A stretch of DNA of 64,000 nt from JBBATK01 sp046297095. GTDB taxonomy: Bacteria; Bacteroidota; Ignavibacteria; Kapaibacteriales; NICIL-2. Position 1 is the first letter of the stretch. Each line of letters opens with the position of its first letter. The position numbers and the translations under genes were made by a program. The stretch lies in assembly GCA_046297095.1 (NCBI GenBank), contig JBKCNS010000018.1:44435-108434 (forward strand), written 5' to 3'. The notes beneath the pieces were generated by a model. That model saw nothing but the letters and a program-made list of their open reading frames with translations, was not told the DNA's origin and searched no databases. Below, one piece after another: positions 15,737 through 23,793 of this stretch.

Positions 15737-18700
15737 CTATTCCGCGCTACCGTCGTCGCTGCCGTTCTCGGCTTCATCGGAACCGTTGCCAATGCGCCGT
15801 AGTTCGTCAATTCGGCATACCGAGCCGAAGCTGCAGAAGCCGCAAATTGCCTCCGACGACGGCTCCACCGGGAAGAGTCCACTCTCTCGCCTCTCTATGG
15901 TTCGCTGCAAATGATCCATTGCTACTTCCACCGCTTCAAGAGTGGTCATAGATTCCAGAACTTGTTTTGTTTTTCGGGTGTTCAGGTTTTTGATGGCTGT
16001 TTCTTTGTCGTGCTTTTCTATGAGCACATACTGATCTCCGTCCGATTTCTTGCGGAAGGGTACATACAGGCCGCCAACAGGAGTGAAAACGAGAGTATCA
16101 AAGCGCTGTGCAAGTAGTTGCTGCGCGGCAACGATATACACCGGCATTTGAAACGATGTGCCGGCCTTCACGATATCGCTATTCGATTTGATACCGGACT
16201 CCGAGCTTTTGTAGTCCACAACGAGAAACTCATAGCCACCGTTTGGGTGAGGGCGGATGTCTATTCTATCGATCACTCCGCGGAACTCTCGGCCGTGGAT
16301 ACGTACTTCGGAGTTCACGCCGTCCGATGTGCGACCAAAACTTTGCTCGAAGAGATAGGGCATGAAGCCGGTCTCGATGCTTCGTAGTAATTCCCGGTCT
16401 AACCACTCCGCAAGAAGGCCGGGTGTGGAATTCGTGCCAATAATCTCGTCCACCACCGCTTCAAACAACGGATGATTAAACGCGAGCTCGGCAGATACCT
16501 CGGAGGCCAGTTGCAACAGGCGCTGCAGGTATTCGTCGCGCCGGCGCGGGTCGAGCACCACACCATGCGGTGCGGCTGCATCTGCCGGCAGAAGCTCGTT
16601 GTATAATTCCGAGTAAAACCTAAAGGCAATGCGATGAAGCAGGATGCCTTTCTCGGCCGCTGTTACGGAAGTTTCCTCATTGGGCGGTTCCGCCAGCCGA
16701 AGATTATGCGAAGCAAAATATTTGTACGGACACGAAGCATACAGTTCCAGCTCGCTGATAGAATAGCGAGTAGTGGACAGCACAGTATCGTGGTCGCTGA
16801 TGGAAGAAACGACCGGATCAATAAGCCGATCATTAAGCGGTACATCCGGTTGCCCGGAATTTGGAGCTACGCCTGCATCATGCCCTGCGGGTGTAGTGAG
16901 CTTCTCGCTATTGGCCATCTGCTTGGCATAGGTAGCGCGTATCTCTTGAGCCGATGAGGCTGCTTCGGCATAGATCTCGCTTCTAGACTGCAATTGCTCT
17001 CTGCGCGTTTGGGCATCGATGAGTCCCTCCGCACTTTCCCGCAGGAATTGCCGTATGGATATCGTGCCCTGAAGCCACGGGAACCTAGGCAATGAGTTGT
17101 GGTTGCTTGACGCGTTGTCGTGAGATTCATCGCCCTCGCGGCCGCGAGACTGCTCTCGCCGCAGATTCTCGGCATCCAGAATTGCGGCGCCGTACACCGT
17201 GCGAAGTTCATCGACGAAGGTGGACGCTAACATGTCTTCGTGCTTGCTGTTCTTCTTTGGATAGCTAAACAAAAACTCCGAACTGCCGTGCTCGTCTGCG
17301 TCCACACTATTTGTGAGTAAATGAACCAATGCCATGCGCTCTGCGTGTTCACGACGCTCGTCGCCAAGAGGATCTACGCCCGGCCGCGAAGCTGCACCCG
17401 ATGCCGCAGGGAACACACCTTCGTTCATTCCTGCCACTATCACAATACTAAAAGATGTACCACGAAGAGTATGCACGCCCGCTAAGGCCACACCTGCTTG
17501 CTGACGGCCACGAACCCGAACGCTCGCAGACTGCACGAGTGCTCGCAGGTGCTCAAGGTACTCGCGGAACGTGGCCTTTGCGCAGCCGGTTTCCGTAAGT
17601 GCCGTGCACAGATCGCCGGTAAGGGAAACAAGAGAGTTCAGCGAACGTGTGATAAGCGCGAGTTCATCGCCGGAGCCGGAAGGGTAGTGCGTATCATGCT
17701 GTTCATTGAGCGCTCGGTCTATAAGGGCTGATACATTGTGATTCACGCCCAGGTCGTTGAGTATGTTCGTGATTACTCGAGCAAAGTCCTGCGGGCTCAT
17801 TGAGCTGTTTGGGTCGGGCAATAGCTCGCTTACATGACGAATGTCGTAGAGTGCTTTCGTACAGCGCCTATGCAAGGCCAGAAGTTTTTTACGGTCGGAT
17901 GTTCCTGCATCATCGCCACCCTCCGCCAATTGAGCAGCGGTGCGGTCTATCACCGCTTGCAATTCGCTGAGCCAACTTCGAATACCGCCATTGTCCTTGC
18001 CTCCGCTGATGCGTAATTCGCCCGCTACCATCATCAGTCCCGCTGTATCGATGGTGGTATGAGTCGGATTCAGATTCAGCCACGGATTGCAAAGAATGCG
18101 CTCAACATCATGGCGGGTATACTCGTGCACGCAACAGTCCATTGCGGCAAAAAAAGCGGCAACCACCGGCGAGGCCGAAAGCGGCTCGGTATCGGTGATC
18201 GAGTAGGGAATTCCACTGTCTTCGAATTCTCTTCGCAGCAGTGTGGCATACACACTCTGCTTGGCGGATACCACCGCTATTCGATGTGCGGCTATACCGC
18301 GATGGCGAATGCAGTATTTAACATAGCGGGCTATAGATTCAACCTCGTCGCGTTGATCTTGAAAGCTCATGATCTGCACCTTGTCTGCCGGCGCCGCGTG
18401 CGGCTCAGTAGCGTCGTGCTCAGCGGTTCCCGAGGCCGATGTTGCAAAGAGACGTTTCGCGGCGTATGCCGGTGAATGGTGCTCTATTGCTTCGCCTGGG
18501 CCTTCGCCTTGGACTTGGCTTTTGCCTTGGCATGCACAAACAGAGAAGCCGCGCAATGCCAAACGCTCGGTCAGTTTACGCATAGGGCCGAACAACACTT
18601 CGTTGCTCGCGTCATTATGGAGAAACACCGCCACCGGCAACGAGCTTGAGCCCAGGCGTTCCAGCACCTGAAGCTCGGGCTCGGAGAAATCCGCAAAGCC

Positions 18701-19381
18701 GTCGAAGATGAGCGGGCCGCAGCCCGTGGGCTGCAGCGGAGCAGAGGAATCGGCAAGGTGTTGATACATGTGTGGCGTATCCACACCCATAGAGAGCGAT
18801 GCGCATGCATTTAAATACTCGCGGAGCACGGTTGTGATGTCGTGCAGTTGATCGAGCTTGCTCGCGCTTTGTGCTTCGATGCCGTGGCCCTGCGCGGTCA
18901 GCTGCAGACCAAGCGATACATCGGTATACCCGGCGCGAAGACATCGCTCCAGCATGCCCGCCAGATATTCCGTTACTGCTTTGCTAAGCTCGCGAGTATT
19001 GTTCGCGAAATACCGCAGCGAGTTATCTGCGGCACAACGCTCTATGCTTCGACGTATCAGCAGATATTGCCCGGCAGGGCTTAGTGGCGGCCGCGCGGCA
19101 CCGGCGGAGCTTCGATACAAATGACGAACACAGGTATGAAACGTATCAGTATGCACAGCAGGGCAGGGCTTGCCGGTGTGGGCAAACACCGCTCGCACTA
19201 TACGTTCATACACCGCTCGCGCATGCGAGGCCTGCGGCAACACAAAGCGGGTTTCACTAAGTGCATGAACATCCGTTAGCGCGCGCGCTATGCCGCCCCA
19301 CTGCACTTCCCACATGCCTGCATGAGCAATGAGCATATCGCGCCAAGATTCGGCAGCGGTATTCGTAAGCAGAATGCGCAT
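15737..19381 (-). CDS. AddB/RexB-like helicase-nuclease subunit
   Basis: The 1214-residue protein has the architecture of AddB-type subunits of double-strand-break processing nucleases. A helicase-like N-terminal half lacks a visible Walker A motif. It is followed by a UvrD-C-like region ('VHTLRGTSFSIVIVAG', 'MNEGVFP') and a C-terminal PD-(D/E)XK nuclease: 'GVIDRIDIRP', 'FLVVDYKSS', 'QMPVYIVAA'. Four cysteines suited to a 4Fe-4S staple are present, one in 'YASCPYKYF' and three in 'CGFCSFGSVCR'. I started at ATG 19381; the longer frame would run into ribE on the other strand. ATG 19453 is an alternative that adds 24 residues. No addA partner is adjacent. Confidence 0.82.
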   Translation of the reverse strand: MRILLTNTAAESWRDMLIAHAGMWEVQWGGIARALTDVHALSETRFVLPQASHARAVYERIVRAVFAHTGKPCPAVHTDTFHTCVRHLYRSSAGAARPPLSPAGQYLLIRRSIERCAADNSLRYFANNTRELSKAVTEYLAGMLERCLRAGYTDVSLGLQLTAQGHGIEAQSASKLDQLHDITTVLREYLNACASLSMGVDTPHMYQHLADSSAPLQPTGCGPLIFDGFADFSEPELQVLERLGSSSLPVAVFLHNDASNEVLFGPMRKLTERLALRGFSVCACQGKSQVQGEGPGEAIEHHSPAYAAKRLFATSASGTAEHDATEPHAAPADKVQIMSFQDQRDEVESIARYVKYCIRHRGIAAHRIAVVSAKQSVYATLLRREFEDSGIPYSITDTEPLSASPVVAAFFAAMDCCVHEYTRHDVERILCNPWLNLNPTHTTIDTAGLMMVAGELRISGGKDNGGIRSWLSELQAVIDRTAAQLAEGGDDAGTSDRKKLLALHRRCTKALYDIRHVSELLPDPNSSMSPQDFARVITNILNDLGVNHNVSALIDRALNEQHDTHYPSGSGDELALITRSLNSLVSLTGDLCTALTETGCAKATFREYLEHLRALVQSASVRVRGRQQAGVALAGVHTLRGTSFSIVIVAGMNEGVFPAASGAASRPGVDPLGDERREHAERMALVHLLTNSVDADEHGSSEFLFSYPKKNSKHEDMLASTFVDELRTVYGAAILDAENLRREQSRGREGDESHDNASSNHNSLPRFPWLQGTISIRQFLRESAEGLIDAQTRREQLQSRSEIYAEAASSAQEIRATYAKQMANSEKLTTPAGHDAGVAPNSGQPDVPLNDRLIDPVVSSISDHDTVLSTTRYSISELELYASCPYKYFASHNLRLAEPPNEETSVTAAEKGILLHRIAFRFYSELYNELLPADAAAPHGVVLDPRRRDEYLQRLLQLASEVSAELAFNHPLFEAVVDEIIGTNSTPGLLAEWLDRELLRSIETGFMPYLFEQSFGRTSDGVNSEVRIHGREFRGVIDRIDIRPHPNGGYEFLVVDYKSSESGIKSNSDIVKAGTSFQMPVYIVAAQQLLAQRFDTLVFTPVGGLYVPFRKKSDGDQYVLIEKHDKETAIKNLNTRKTKQVLESMTTLEAVEVAMDHLQRTIERRESGLFPVEPSSEAICGFCSFGSVCRIDELRRIGNGSDEAENGSDDGSAE

Positions 19382-19484
19382 GGTGTTTGCCCGTGTGAAG
19401 GTTTGTGGTGAATTTTGAGCGCCGATGCGAATGGATGTACCGCGAGGTCGCATGGTAAAATAAAACACTACCGCCACACACTCT

Positions 19485-20159
19485 ATGTTTACCGGTTTAA
19501 TAGAAGCAGTTGGAGTTATTGAACGCGCCGATGCTCTTGGCAACGGCAGAGAATTCGGAATTTCCACGCCCTTTACCGGCGAACTTGCCATTGGGGATTC
19601 GCTGGCTATAGATGGCGTGTGCTTAACAGTGGTGCGCTGCGACGGCGCAGTGGCAATGGTACAAGCAGTGGAAGAAACTCTCTCCAAGACCACTCTAGGC
19701 CTGCGAGAAGTGGGTCACCACGTGAACCTGGAAAGAGCAATGCTTCCCACCGCTCGCATGGGTGGGCACATCGTGCAGGGGCATGTGGATTGCGTAGCCA
19801 AAGTTCGCGCCATCACAGCGCTTTCGCTTAGCCACGAAGTTCATTTTGTATTCCCTGCAGAGTTTCATTCGTTGGTGGTTCCCACCGGTAGCATTTGTGT
19901 GAACGGTATCAGCTTGACCGTGGCACGTGTAGAGGATGCTGTTACTGTTGAGAATGCTGTTTCAGGTGAGGATGCCGGTGCGGATGGTGAAGCCACTGCC
20001 GTTCTTCCGGGATTTATGGTTGCCATTATTCCTCATACCTGGCAAGTAACAACCATGCAACACTTGCGACCGGGCGAGCACGTAAATCTGGAGTTTGATA
20101 TCGTTGGTAAGTATGTGCGTCGGTCTATAGACGCATGGCAGGGCGTTGTTCGGAAGTAG
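19485..20159 (+). CDS. ribE: Riboflavin synthase, alpha chain
   Basis: This enzyme dismutates two 6,7-dimethyl-8-ribityllumazine molecules to riboflavin. The duplicated lumazine-binding fold is evident: 'MFTGLIEAVGVIE', 'SLAIDGVCLTVV', 'GGHIVQGHVDCVAKV' in the first half and 'VPTGSICVNGISLTV', 'VNLEFDIVGKYVRR' in the second. At 224 residues it is about 20 longer than usual. The excess is an acidic, alanine-rich insertion in the second half (about residues 149-172, VEDAVTVENAVSGEDAGA), built from near-repeats of a short coding unit. It is divergent from the AddB-like gene with 103 bp between starts. No FMN riboswitch is visible in front. Confidence 0.93.
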   Translation: MFTGLIEAVGVIERADALGNGREFGISTPFTGELAIGDSLAIDGVCLTVVRCDGAVAMVQAVEETLSKTTLGLREVGHHVNLERAMLPTARMGGHIVQGHVDCVAKVRAITALSLSHEVHFVFPAEFHSLVVPTGSICVNGISLTVARVEDAVTVENAVSGEDAGADGEATAVLPGFMVAIIPHTWQVTTMQHLRPGEHVNLEFDIVGKYVRRSIDAWQGVVRK

Positions 20160-20259
20160 AGCCATGAACACGTTGAGATTCTTCTCGCATTGGAAGCAGG
20201 CCCACAGAGTTTTTCTCGGAATAATTATACTATAACTACATCATTATTACATCAATACC

Positions 20260-21639
20260 ATGAATGATTCCTTATCGTATTTGGACGCCCACAAGGATCG
20301 TGCAGTACATGAACTTCAAGAATTGTTGCGTATTCCCAGTATCAGCACCGAACCCGACTTTGCGCCGGAAGTGCAGCGATGCGCCGAATGGCTTCGCGAT
20401 CACTTAAGCGGTATCGGTATGCAGAATGTGAGCATCTTCGAAACACCCGGGCACCCTATAGTGTATGCAGATTGGTTGCACGCCGGTGCCGATAAACCCA
20501 CGGTGCTGCTGTACGGACATTATGATGTTCAGCCCGTTGATCCGCTGAACCTGTGGACCAATCCGCCCTTCGAGCCTACTGTTCGCGACGGTAAGATTTT
20601 TGCGCGTGGAGCAGTGGATGATAAAGGTCAGATTTTTCTGCATGTAAAAGCGTTGCAATCCATGCTTGCCACCGGCTCGTCTTTGCCCGTCAACGTGAAG
20701 TTGATTTTCGAGGGTGAAGAAGAGATTGGAAGTATCAATCTGGAGCGTTTCCTGGAAGAGCACAAAGAGTTGCTTGCCTGCGATAGCGTGATGATCAGCG
20801 ATACATCGATGGTGCAAAAGGGAATGCCCTCTATCGTGTATTCTCTGCGCGGCTTGTGTTACATGGAAGTGCGAGTAACGGGGCCCAATCGTGATTTGCA
20901 CTCGGGATCGTTTGGCGGCGCTGTTCAAAATCCGTTGAACGCACTGGGGATGATTATCGCACAGCTCAAAGATGCCGACGGCCGCATACAAATTCCCGGC
21001 TTTTACGATGATGTTGTGGACCTTACCGTGGAAGAGCGAGACGAGATAGCGCGTGTGGCATTCAACGAAGAGGAGTTTCGTAAGGATCTTTCTATTGATA
21101 CCATTGTGGGCGAAAAAGGATATACTGCTCGCGAGTGTTTGGGTGCGCGCCCCACGCTGGATGTAAACGGCATGCTGGGCGGTTTTACCGGCACCGGCGC
21201 CAAAACCGTACTGCCTTCCAAGGCCATGGCAAAAATCTCCATGCGCCTTGTGGCACACCAGCGCACGGAAGACATCGCCCGCAAATTCACCGAGTATGTT
21301 CAACGTATTGCACCGAAGGGTGTAACGGTAGAGGTAGAAAATTTGCACGGCGCCGATCCCGTGCTTGTACCCCGCACCGGTGCTGCCATGCGGGCCGCAG
21401 AGAAGGCGCTAACGCAGGTGTTCGGCACTCCGCCGGTGTACATGCGCGAGGGCGGAAGTATTCCCATTACATTGCTCTTCCAATCTATCCTTAATGCACC
21501 CACGGTGCTCATGGGTTTTGGCTTGCACACAGAGAATGCACACTCGCCGGATGAACATTTCGATCTGGATAATTTTCACGCGGGTATGCGCGCATCGGTG
21601 CTGTTTTACAACGAGTTAGCCAACGAGCATAGCGCCTAA
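20260..21639 (+). CDS. M20-family dipeptidase/metallopeptidase
   Basis: This is a two-zinc peptidase of the M20 dipeptidase branch, cleaving short peptides or acyl-amino acids. Metal-site motifs are 'LLYGHYDVQPVDP', 'GAVDDKGQ', the catalytic 'EGEEEIGS' and a C-terminal 'GLHTENAHSPDE'. The lid/dimerisation domain ('GPNRDLHSGSFGG') sits in the middle. The 459-residue length is typical. A promoter-like TATACTAT lies about 30 bp before the ATG. The gene stands alone between ribE and tRNA-Pro. The exact substrate cannot be read from the sequence. Confidence 0.9.
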   Translation: MNDSLSYLDAHKDRAVHELQELLRIPSISTEPDFAPEVQRCAEWLRDHLSGIGMQNVSIFETPGHPIVYADWLHAGADKPTVLLYGHYDVQPVDPLNLWTNPPFEPTVRDGKIFARGAVDDKGQIFLHVKALQSMLATGSSLPVNVKLIFEGEEEIGSINLERFLEEHKELLACDSVMISDTSMVQKGMPSIVYSLRGLCYMEVRVTGPNRDLHSGSFGGAVQNPLNALGMIIAQLKDADGRIQIPGFYDDVVDLTVEERDEIARVAFNEEEFRKDLSIDTIVGEKGYTARECLGARPTLDVNGMLGGFTGTGAKTVLPSKAMAKISMRLVAHQRTEDIARKFTEYVQRIAPKGVTVEVENLHGADPVLVPRTGAAMRAAEKALTQVFGTPPVYMREGGSIPITLLFQSILNAPTVLMGFGLHTENAHSPDEHFDLDNFHAGMRASVLFYNELANEHSA

Positions 21640-21713
21640 ACCGGTGCGAATGTTTCACATTCATCAGGCCCGCATTTGCAGGACTGCGCCTGTAGCCCTA
21701 ACTTGCGGCCGTT

Positions 21714-21787
21714 CGGAGTGTAGCGCAGCCCGGTAGCGCACACCCTTGGGGTGGGTGGGGTCGTGGGTTCAAATCCCGCCACTCCGA
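21714..21787 (+). tRNA. tRNA-Pro (anticodon GGG)
   Basis: The 74-nt sequence folds as a full cloverleaf. The acceptor is CGGAGTG/CACTCCG with discriminator A, the D-stem GCGC/GCGC, and the anticodon stem CACCC/GGGTG with loop TTGGGGT (anticodon GGG). The T-stem is GTGGG/CCCGC with TTCAAAT. CCA is not encoded. GGG reads proline codons CCC and CCU. A terminator follows 9 bp later. Confidence 0.95.
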
Positions 21788-21795
21788 CAAACAAG

Positions 21796-21842
21796 ACCCT
21801 GTAAGCCATGGCTTCACGCCGCTTACAGGGTTTTGTCTTTTT
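21796..21842 (+). terminator. Rho-independent terminator after tRNA-Pro
   Basis: An 11-bp stem ACCCTGTAAGC / GCTTACAGGGT encloses a 14-nt loop and is followed by TTTGTCTTTTT. It ends the tRNA transcript. Confidence 0.88.
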
Positions 21843-21850
21843 AGCCGACT

Positions 21851-21886
21851 GCTTACCTAACCGCTTACCTAACCGCTTACCAAACC
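21851..21886. repeat. 12-bp tandem repeat, three copies
   Basis: Three head-to-tail copies of GCTTACCTAACC (the third with one change) lie just behind the tRNA terminator and 29 bp before the YdeI-like gene. No function is evident. Confidence 0.8.
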
Positions 21887-21914
21887 GAGTCCCTCCGGTA
21901 TATTGGCGAGAAAA

Positions 21915-22568
21915 ATGAAGCGCGCCACTCCACCCAACACCGAATCCTATCTCCTTCACGGCTGCGGCCGCTGCTCACTGTTTGACACTCCCGATTGTAA
22001 GGTGCACACTTGGCAGGACGAGCTTCGTATGCTTCTTGCTATAGTGCGCTCGCACAACCTTGAAGAGTCCATCAAATGGAGCGTGCCGGTGTTCTCGGTG
22101 AATGGAAAAAACTTGCTTGCGGTAACAGCTTTTAAACCCCATGCCTCGTTGAGTTTCTTCTCGGGTGCGTCTCTGAGCGACAAACATTCGCTACTCGTTA
22201 TACCCGGCGAAAACTCGGCGTCGGCACGAGTGTTTCGATGCACGGATACGGCAACGATTACCAAACATGAACGCGCCCTGCATGCTCTTATCGACGAAGC
22301 CATTGCCTTGGAAAGTAATGGCCCGGCCAAACGCGCAGCCAACGCTGCAGCTGCTACTGCAAGAGCCTCGGTGAGTGTACCCGCGGAATTCACGGAGATC
22401 ATGGCCGCCGATGCCGCCTACGCCGCGGCCTTTGCCCGCCTTACGCCGGGGCGTCAACGCGGGTATATGCTGCACTTCGGTTCCGCCAAGCAAAGCGCTA
22501 CGCGCACTCAGCGCATAGCTAAAGCCCGTGCTCGTGTGATGGATGGCAAGGGAATGCAGGATGCCTAA
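21915..22568 (+). CDS. YdeI/OmdA-family protein (DUF1801-like N-terminal domain)
   Basis: The N-terminal 120 residues resemble the DUF1801 fold ('LLAIVRSHNLEESIKWSVPV' followed by 'FKPHASLSFFSG'). The C-terminal part 'FARLTPGRQRGYMLHFGSAK' with 'RIAKARARVMDGKGM' is characteristic of YdeI/OmdA-type proteins, linked in the literature to peptide-antibiotic or bacteriocin tolerance; the molecular activity is unsettled. A low-complexity Ala-rich linker joins the halves. I use ATG 21915. A TTG four codons earlier is in frame, but neither start has a clear ribosome site. The lipid kinase gene follows 12 bp later, so they are probably co-transcribed. Confidence 0.8.
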   Translation: MKRATPPNTESYLLHGCGRCSLFDTPDCKVHTWQDELRMLLAIVRSHNLEESIKWSVPVFSVNGKNLLAVTAFKPHASLSFFSGASLSDKHSLLVIPGENSASARVFRCTDTATITKHERALHALIDEAIALESNGPAKRAANAAAATARASVSVPAEFTEIMAADAAYAAAFARLTPGRQRGYMLHFGSAKQSATRTQRIAKARARVMDGKGMQDA

Positions 22569-22580
22569 AGGTGGGGAATC

Positions 22581-23633
22581 ATGATAAGCTTTATCGTTCA
22601 TGCCTCGCGTGAGCATCATCCTAATGTGCGCGCGCTGCGCGCTCTGTGTGAGGCCAATACGTCCTTGCCGCAGAGCGAGTTGTTGTCCACCGAGTTGTTG
22701 ACCACCGAGTTGTTGACCACCGAATGGTTGACCACCAAATACAAGGGTCACGCCACCGTGCTTGCCGCCGATGCCGCTCGTCGTGGCGCTACCCACATTA
22801 TTGCCGTAGGCGGCGATGGCACCGCTCATGAAGTTGCTAACGGAATCATCAATAGTGGCGAGCGTTCGGCAAGTATCACCATGGGAATTTTTCCTGTGGG
22901 CAGTGGCAATGATCTGGTCAGAAGTCTTGGCATCAGCGGTGATCCCGCGTCTTTCCTCCGTCTGCTTCGCTCCTCACGAACCTGTGTTATCGATGTGCTC
23001 GAAGTTCGCAGTGCCGCCGCGCGCGGCGATGTGACGCACGTTCGGCATGTATGCATCAATGTAGCCGATACGGGCCTGGGCGGTGAAGTGGCTGCTTTGG
23101 TTGCAGCTACTCCTTCGTGGTGGAATGCCGGTCTGCGGTATTTCCTTTGCGGTCTTGTGGGTATTCTGCGCACACAAAAAAAAGTGATGAAGGTGGAATG
23201 GTGGAATGAAAGAGACGCGGGCGATGAGAATGGCTCGGAGAATCTCTCGGAGAATGTCTTGGAGAATCTCCATCAACACAACTCCAAATCATCCACGGCA
23301 AGAGAGTGGTTGGAAGGCAAGGCCATGAGTGTGTGCTTTGCCAACTTCAGCACTTTTGGCAGTGGCATTGTGATTGCTCCTCATGCCAACGGCAGCGATG
23401 GGCTTATTGCGCTCACGATCATTGGAGATGTATCGGTGTTGGATTATCTGCGTTGGATGCCGGCGTTGCGTGCGGGCAAAGAGATTCGCCATCCGCAGGT
23501 GCGCTATGCACAAGCCACGCACATACGTGTGCATAGCAGTGAGCCCGCAAGTGTGGAGATCGACGGTGAGGTGGTTGGCACAACGCCTATAGAAGTGACC
23601 ATTCGTCCGGGCGCGTTGCGAGTATTGGCATAG
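22581..23633 (+). CDS. Diacylglycerol/sphingosine-kinase-like lipid kinase
   Basis: The nucleotide-binding DAGK catalytic motif 'IIAVGGDGTAHEVANGI' and the following 'GIFPVGSGNDLVRSLGI' place this cytoplasmic enzyme in the DAGK_cat family, which phosphorylates diacylglycerol, undecaprenol-like or sphingoid lipids. The second domain has 'GSGIVIAPHANGSDGLIAL' and ends with 'VEIDGEVVGTTPIEV', as usual. Two in-frame tandem repeats enlarge the protein. One is a 15-bp unit encoding LLTTE-type pentads near residues 33-52. The other is a 12-bp unit encoding the ENxx tetrads near residues 216-231. A GGTGGGGA ribosome site precedes the ATG. Together with the PAP2 enzyme at 5-6 kb it hints at phospholipid or sphingolipid turnover. 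Confidence 0.88.
   Translation: MISFIVHASREHHPNVRALRALCEANTSLPQSELLSTELLTTELLTTEWLTTKYKGHATVLAADAARRGATHIIAVGGDGTAHEVANGIINSGERSASITMGIFPVGSGNDLVRSLGISGDPASFLRLLRSSRTCVIDVLEVRSAAARGDVTHVRHVCINVADTGLGGEVAALVAATPSWWNAGLRYFLCGLVGILRTQKKVMKVEWWNERDAGDENGSENLSENVLENLHQHNSKSSTAREWLEGKAMSVCFANFSTFGSGIVIAPHANGSDGLIALTIIGDVSVLDYLRWMPALRAGKEIRHPQVRYAQATHIRVHSSEPASVEIDGEVVGTTPIEVTIRPGALRVLA
22677..22736. repeat. 15-bp in-frame tandem repeat, four copies, in the lipid kinase gene
   Basis: Four copies of GAGTTGTTGACCACC (first and last with one to three changes) encode E-L-L-(S/T)-T pentads. They fall between the first beta strand and the GGDGT motif, a loop position that could tolerate length change. 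Confidence 0.88.
23226..23273. repeat. 12-bp in-frame tandem repeat, four copies, in the lipid kinase gene
   Basis: Four copies of GAGAATnnnnnn (GAGAATGGCTCG, GAGAATCTCTCG, GAGAATGTCTTG, GAGAATCTCCAT) encode E-N-x-x tetrads in a loop of the second domain. Confidence 0.82.
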
Positions 23634-23689
23634 CAAGTAAGCACAACGAGTATCAGCGTAACGAGTTTCAGCTTGTCGAATTTTAACAT

Positions 23690-23735
23690 AAAAAAAGCGT
23701 GTCTGCCTCTGGCAAACACGCTTTTCGTTTTTTAT
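23690..23735. terminator. Bidirectional terminator between the lipid kinase and gcvP genes
   Basis: A 10-bp stem AAAAGCGTGT / ACACGCTTTT (23693-23702 with 23716-23725) has an inner TGCC/GGCA pairing. It is flanked by A-rich sequence on the left and T-rich sequence on the right, so it can serve both convergent genes. Confidence 0.85.
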
Positions 23736-23793
23736 GTAGAAGTCCTGAAGGGCGCATCAAATCTCGTGTTGAGGAAGATGCGGCCGCTGCTTG

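Noticed and set aside
21636..21959. Minus-strand open frame with 'GFEPTTPPTPRVCATGLRY'
   Set aside because: This is the well-known false frame antisense to tRNA-Pro; the sequence is explained by the tRNA and its terminator.
22585..22740. CRISPR-like array in the lipid kinase gene
   Set aside because: The repeat units are contiguous without spacers and keep the reading frame; it is a tandem repeat.
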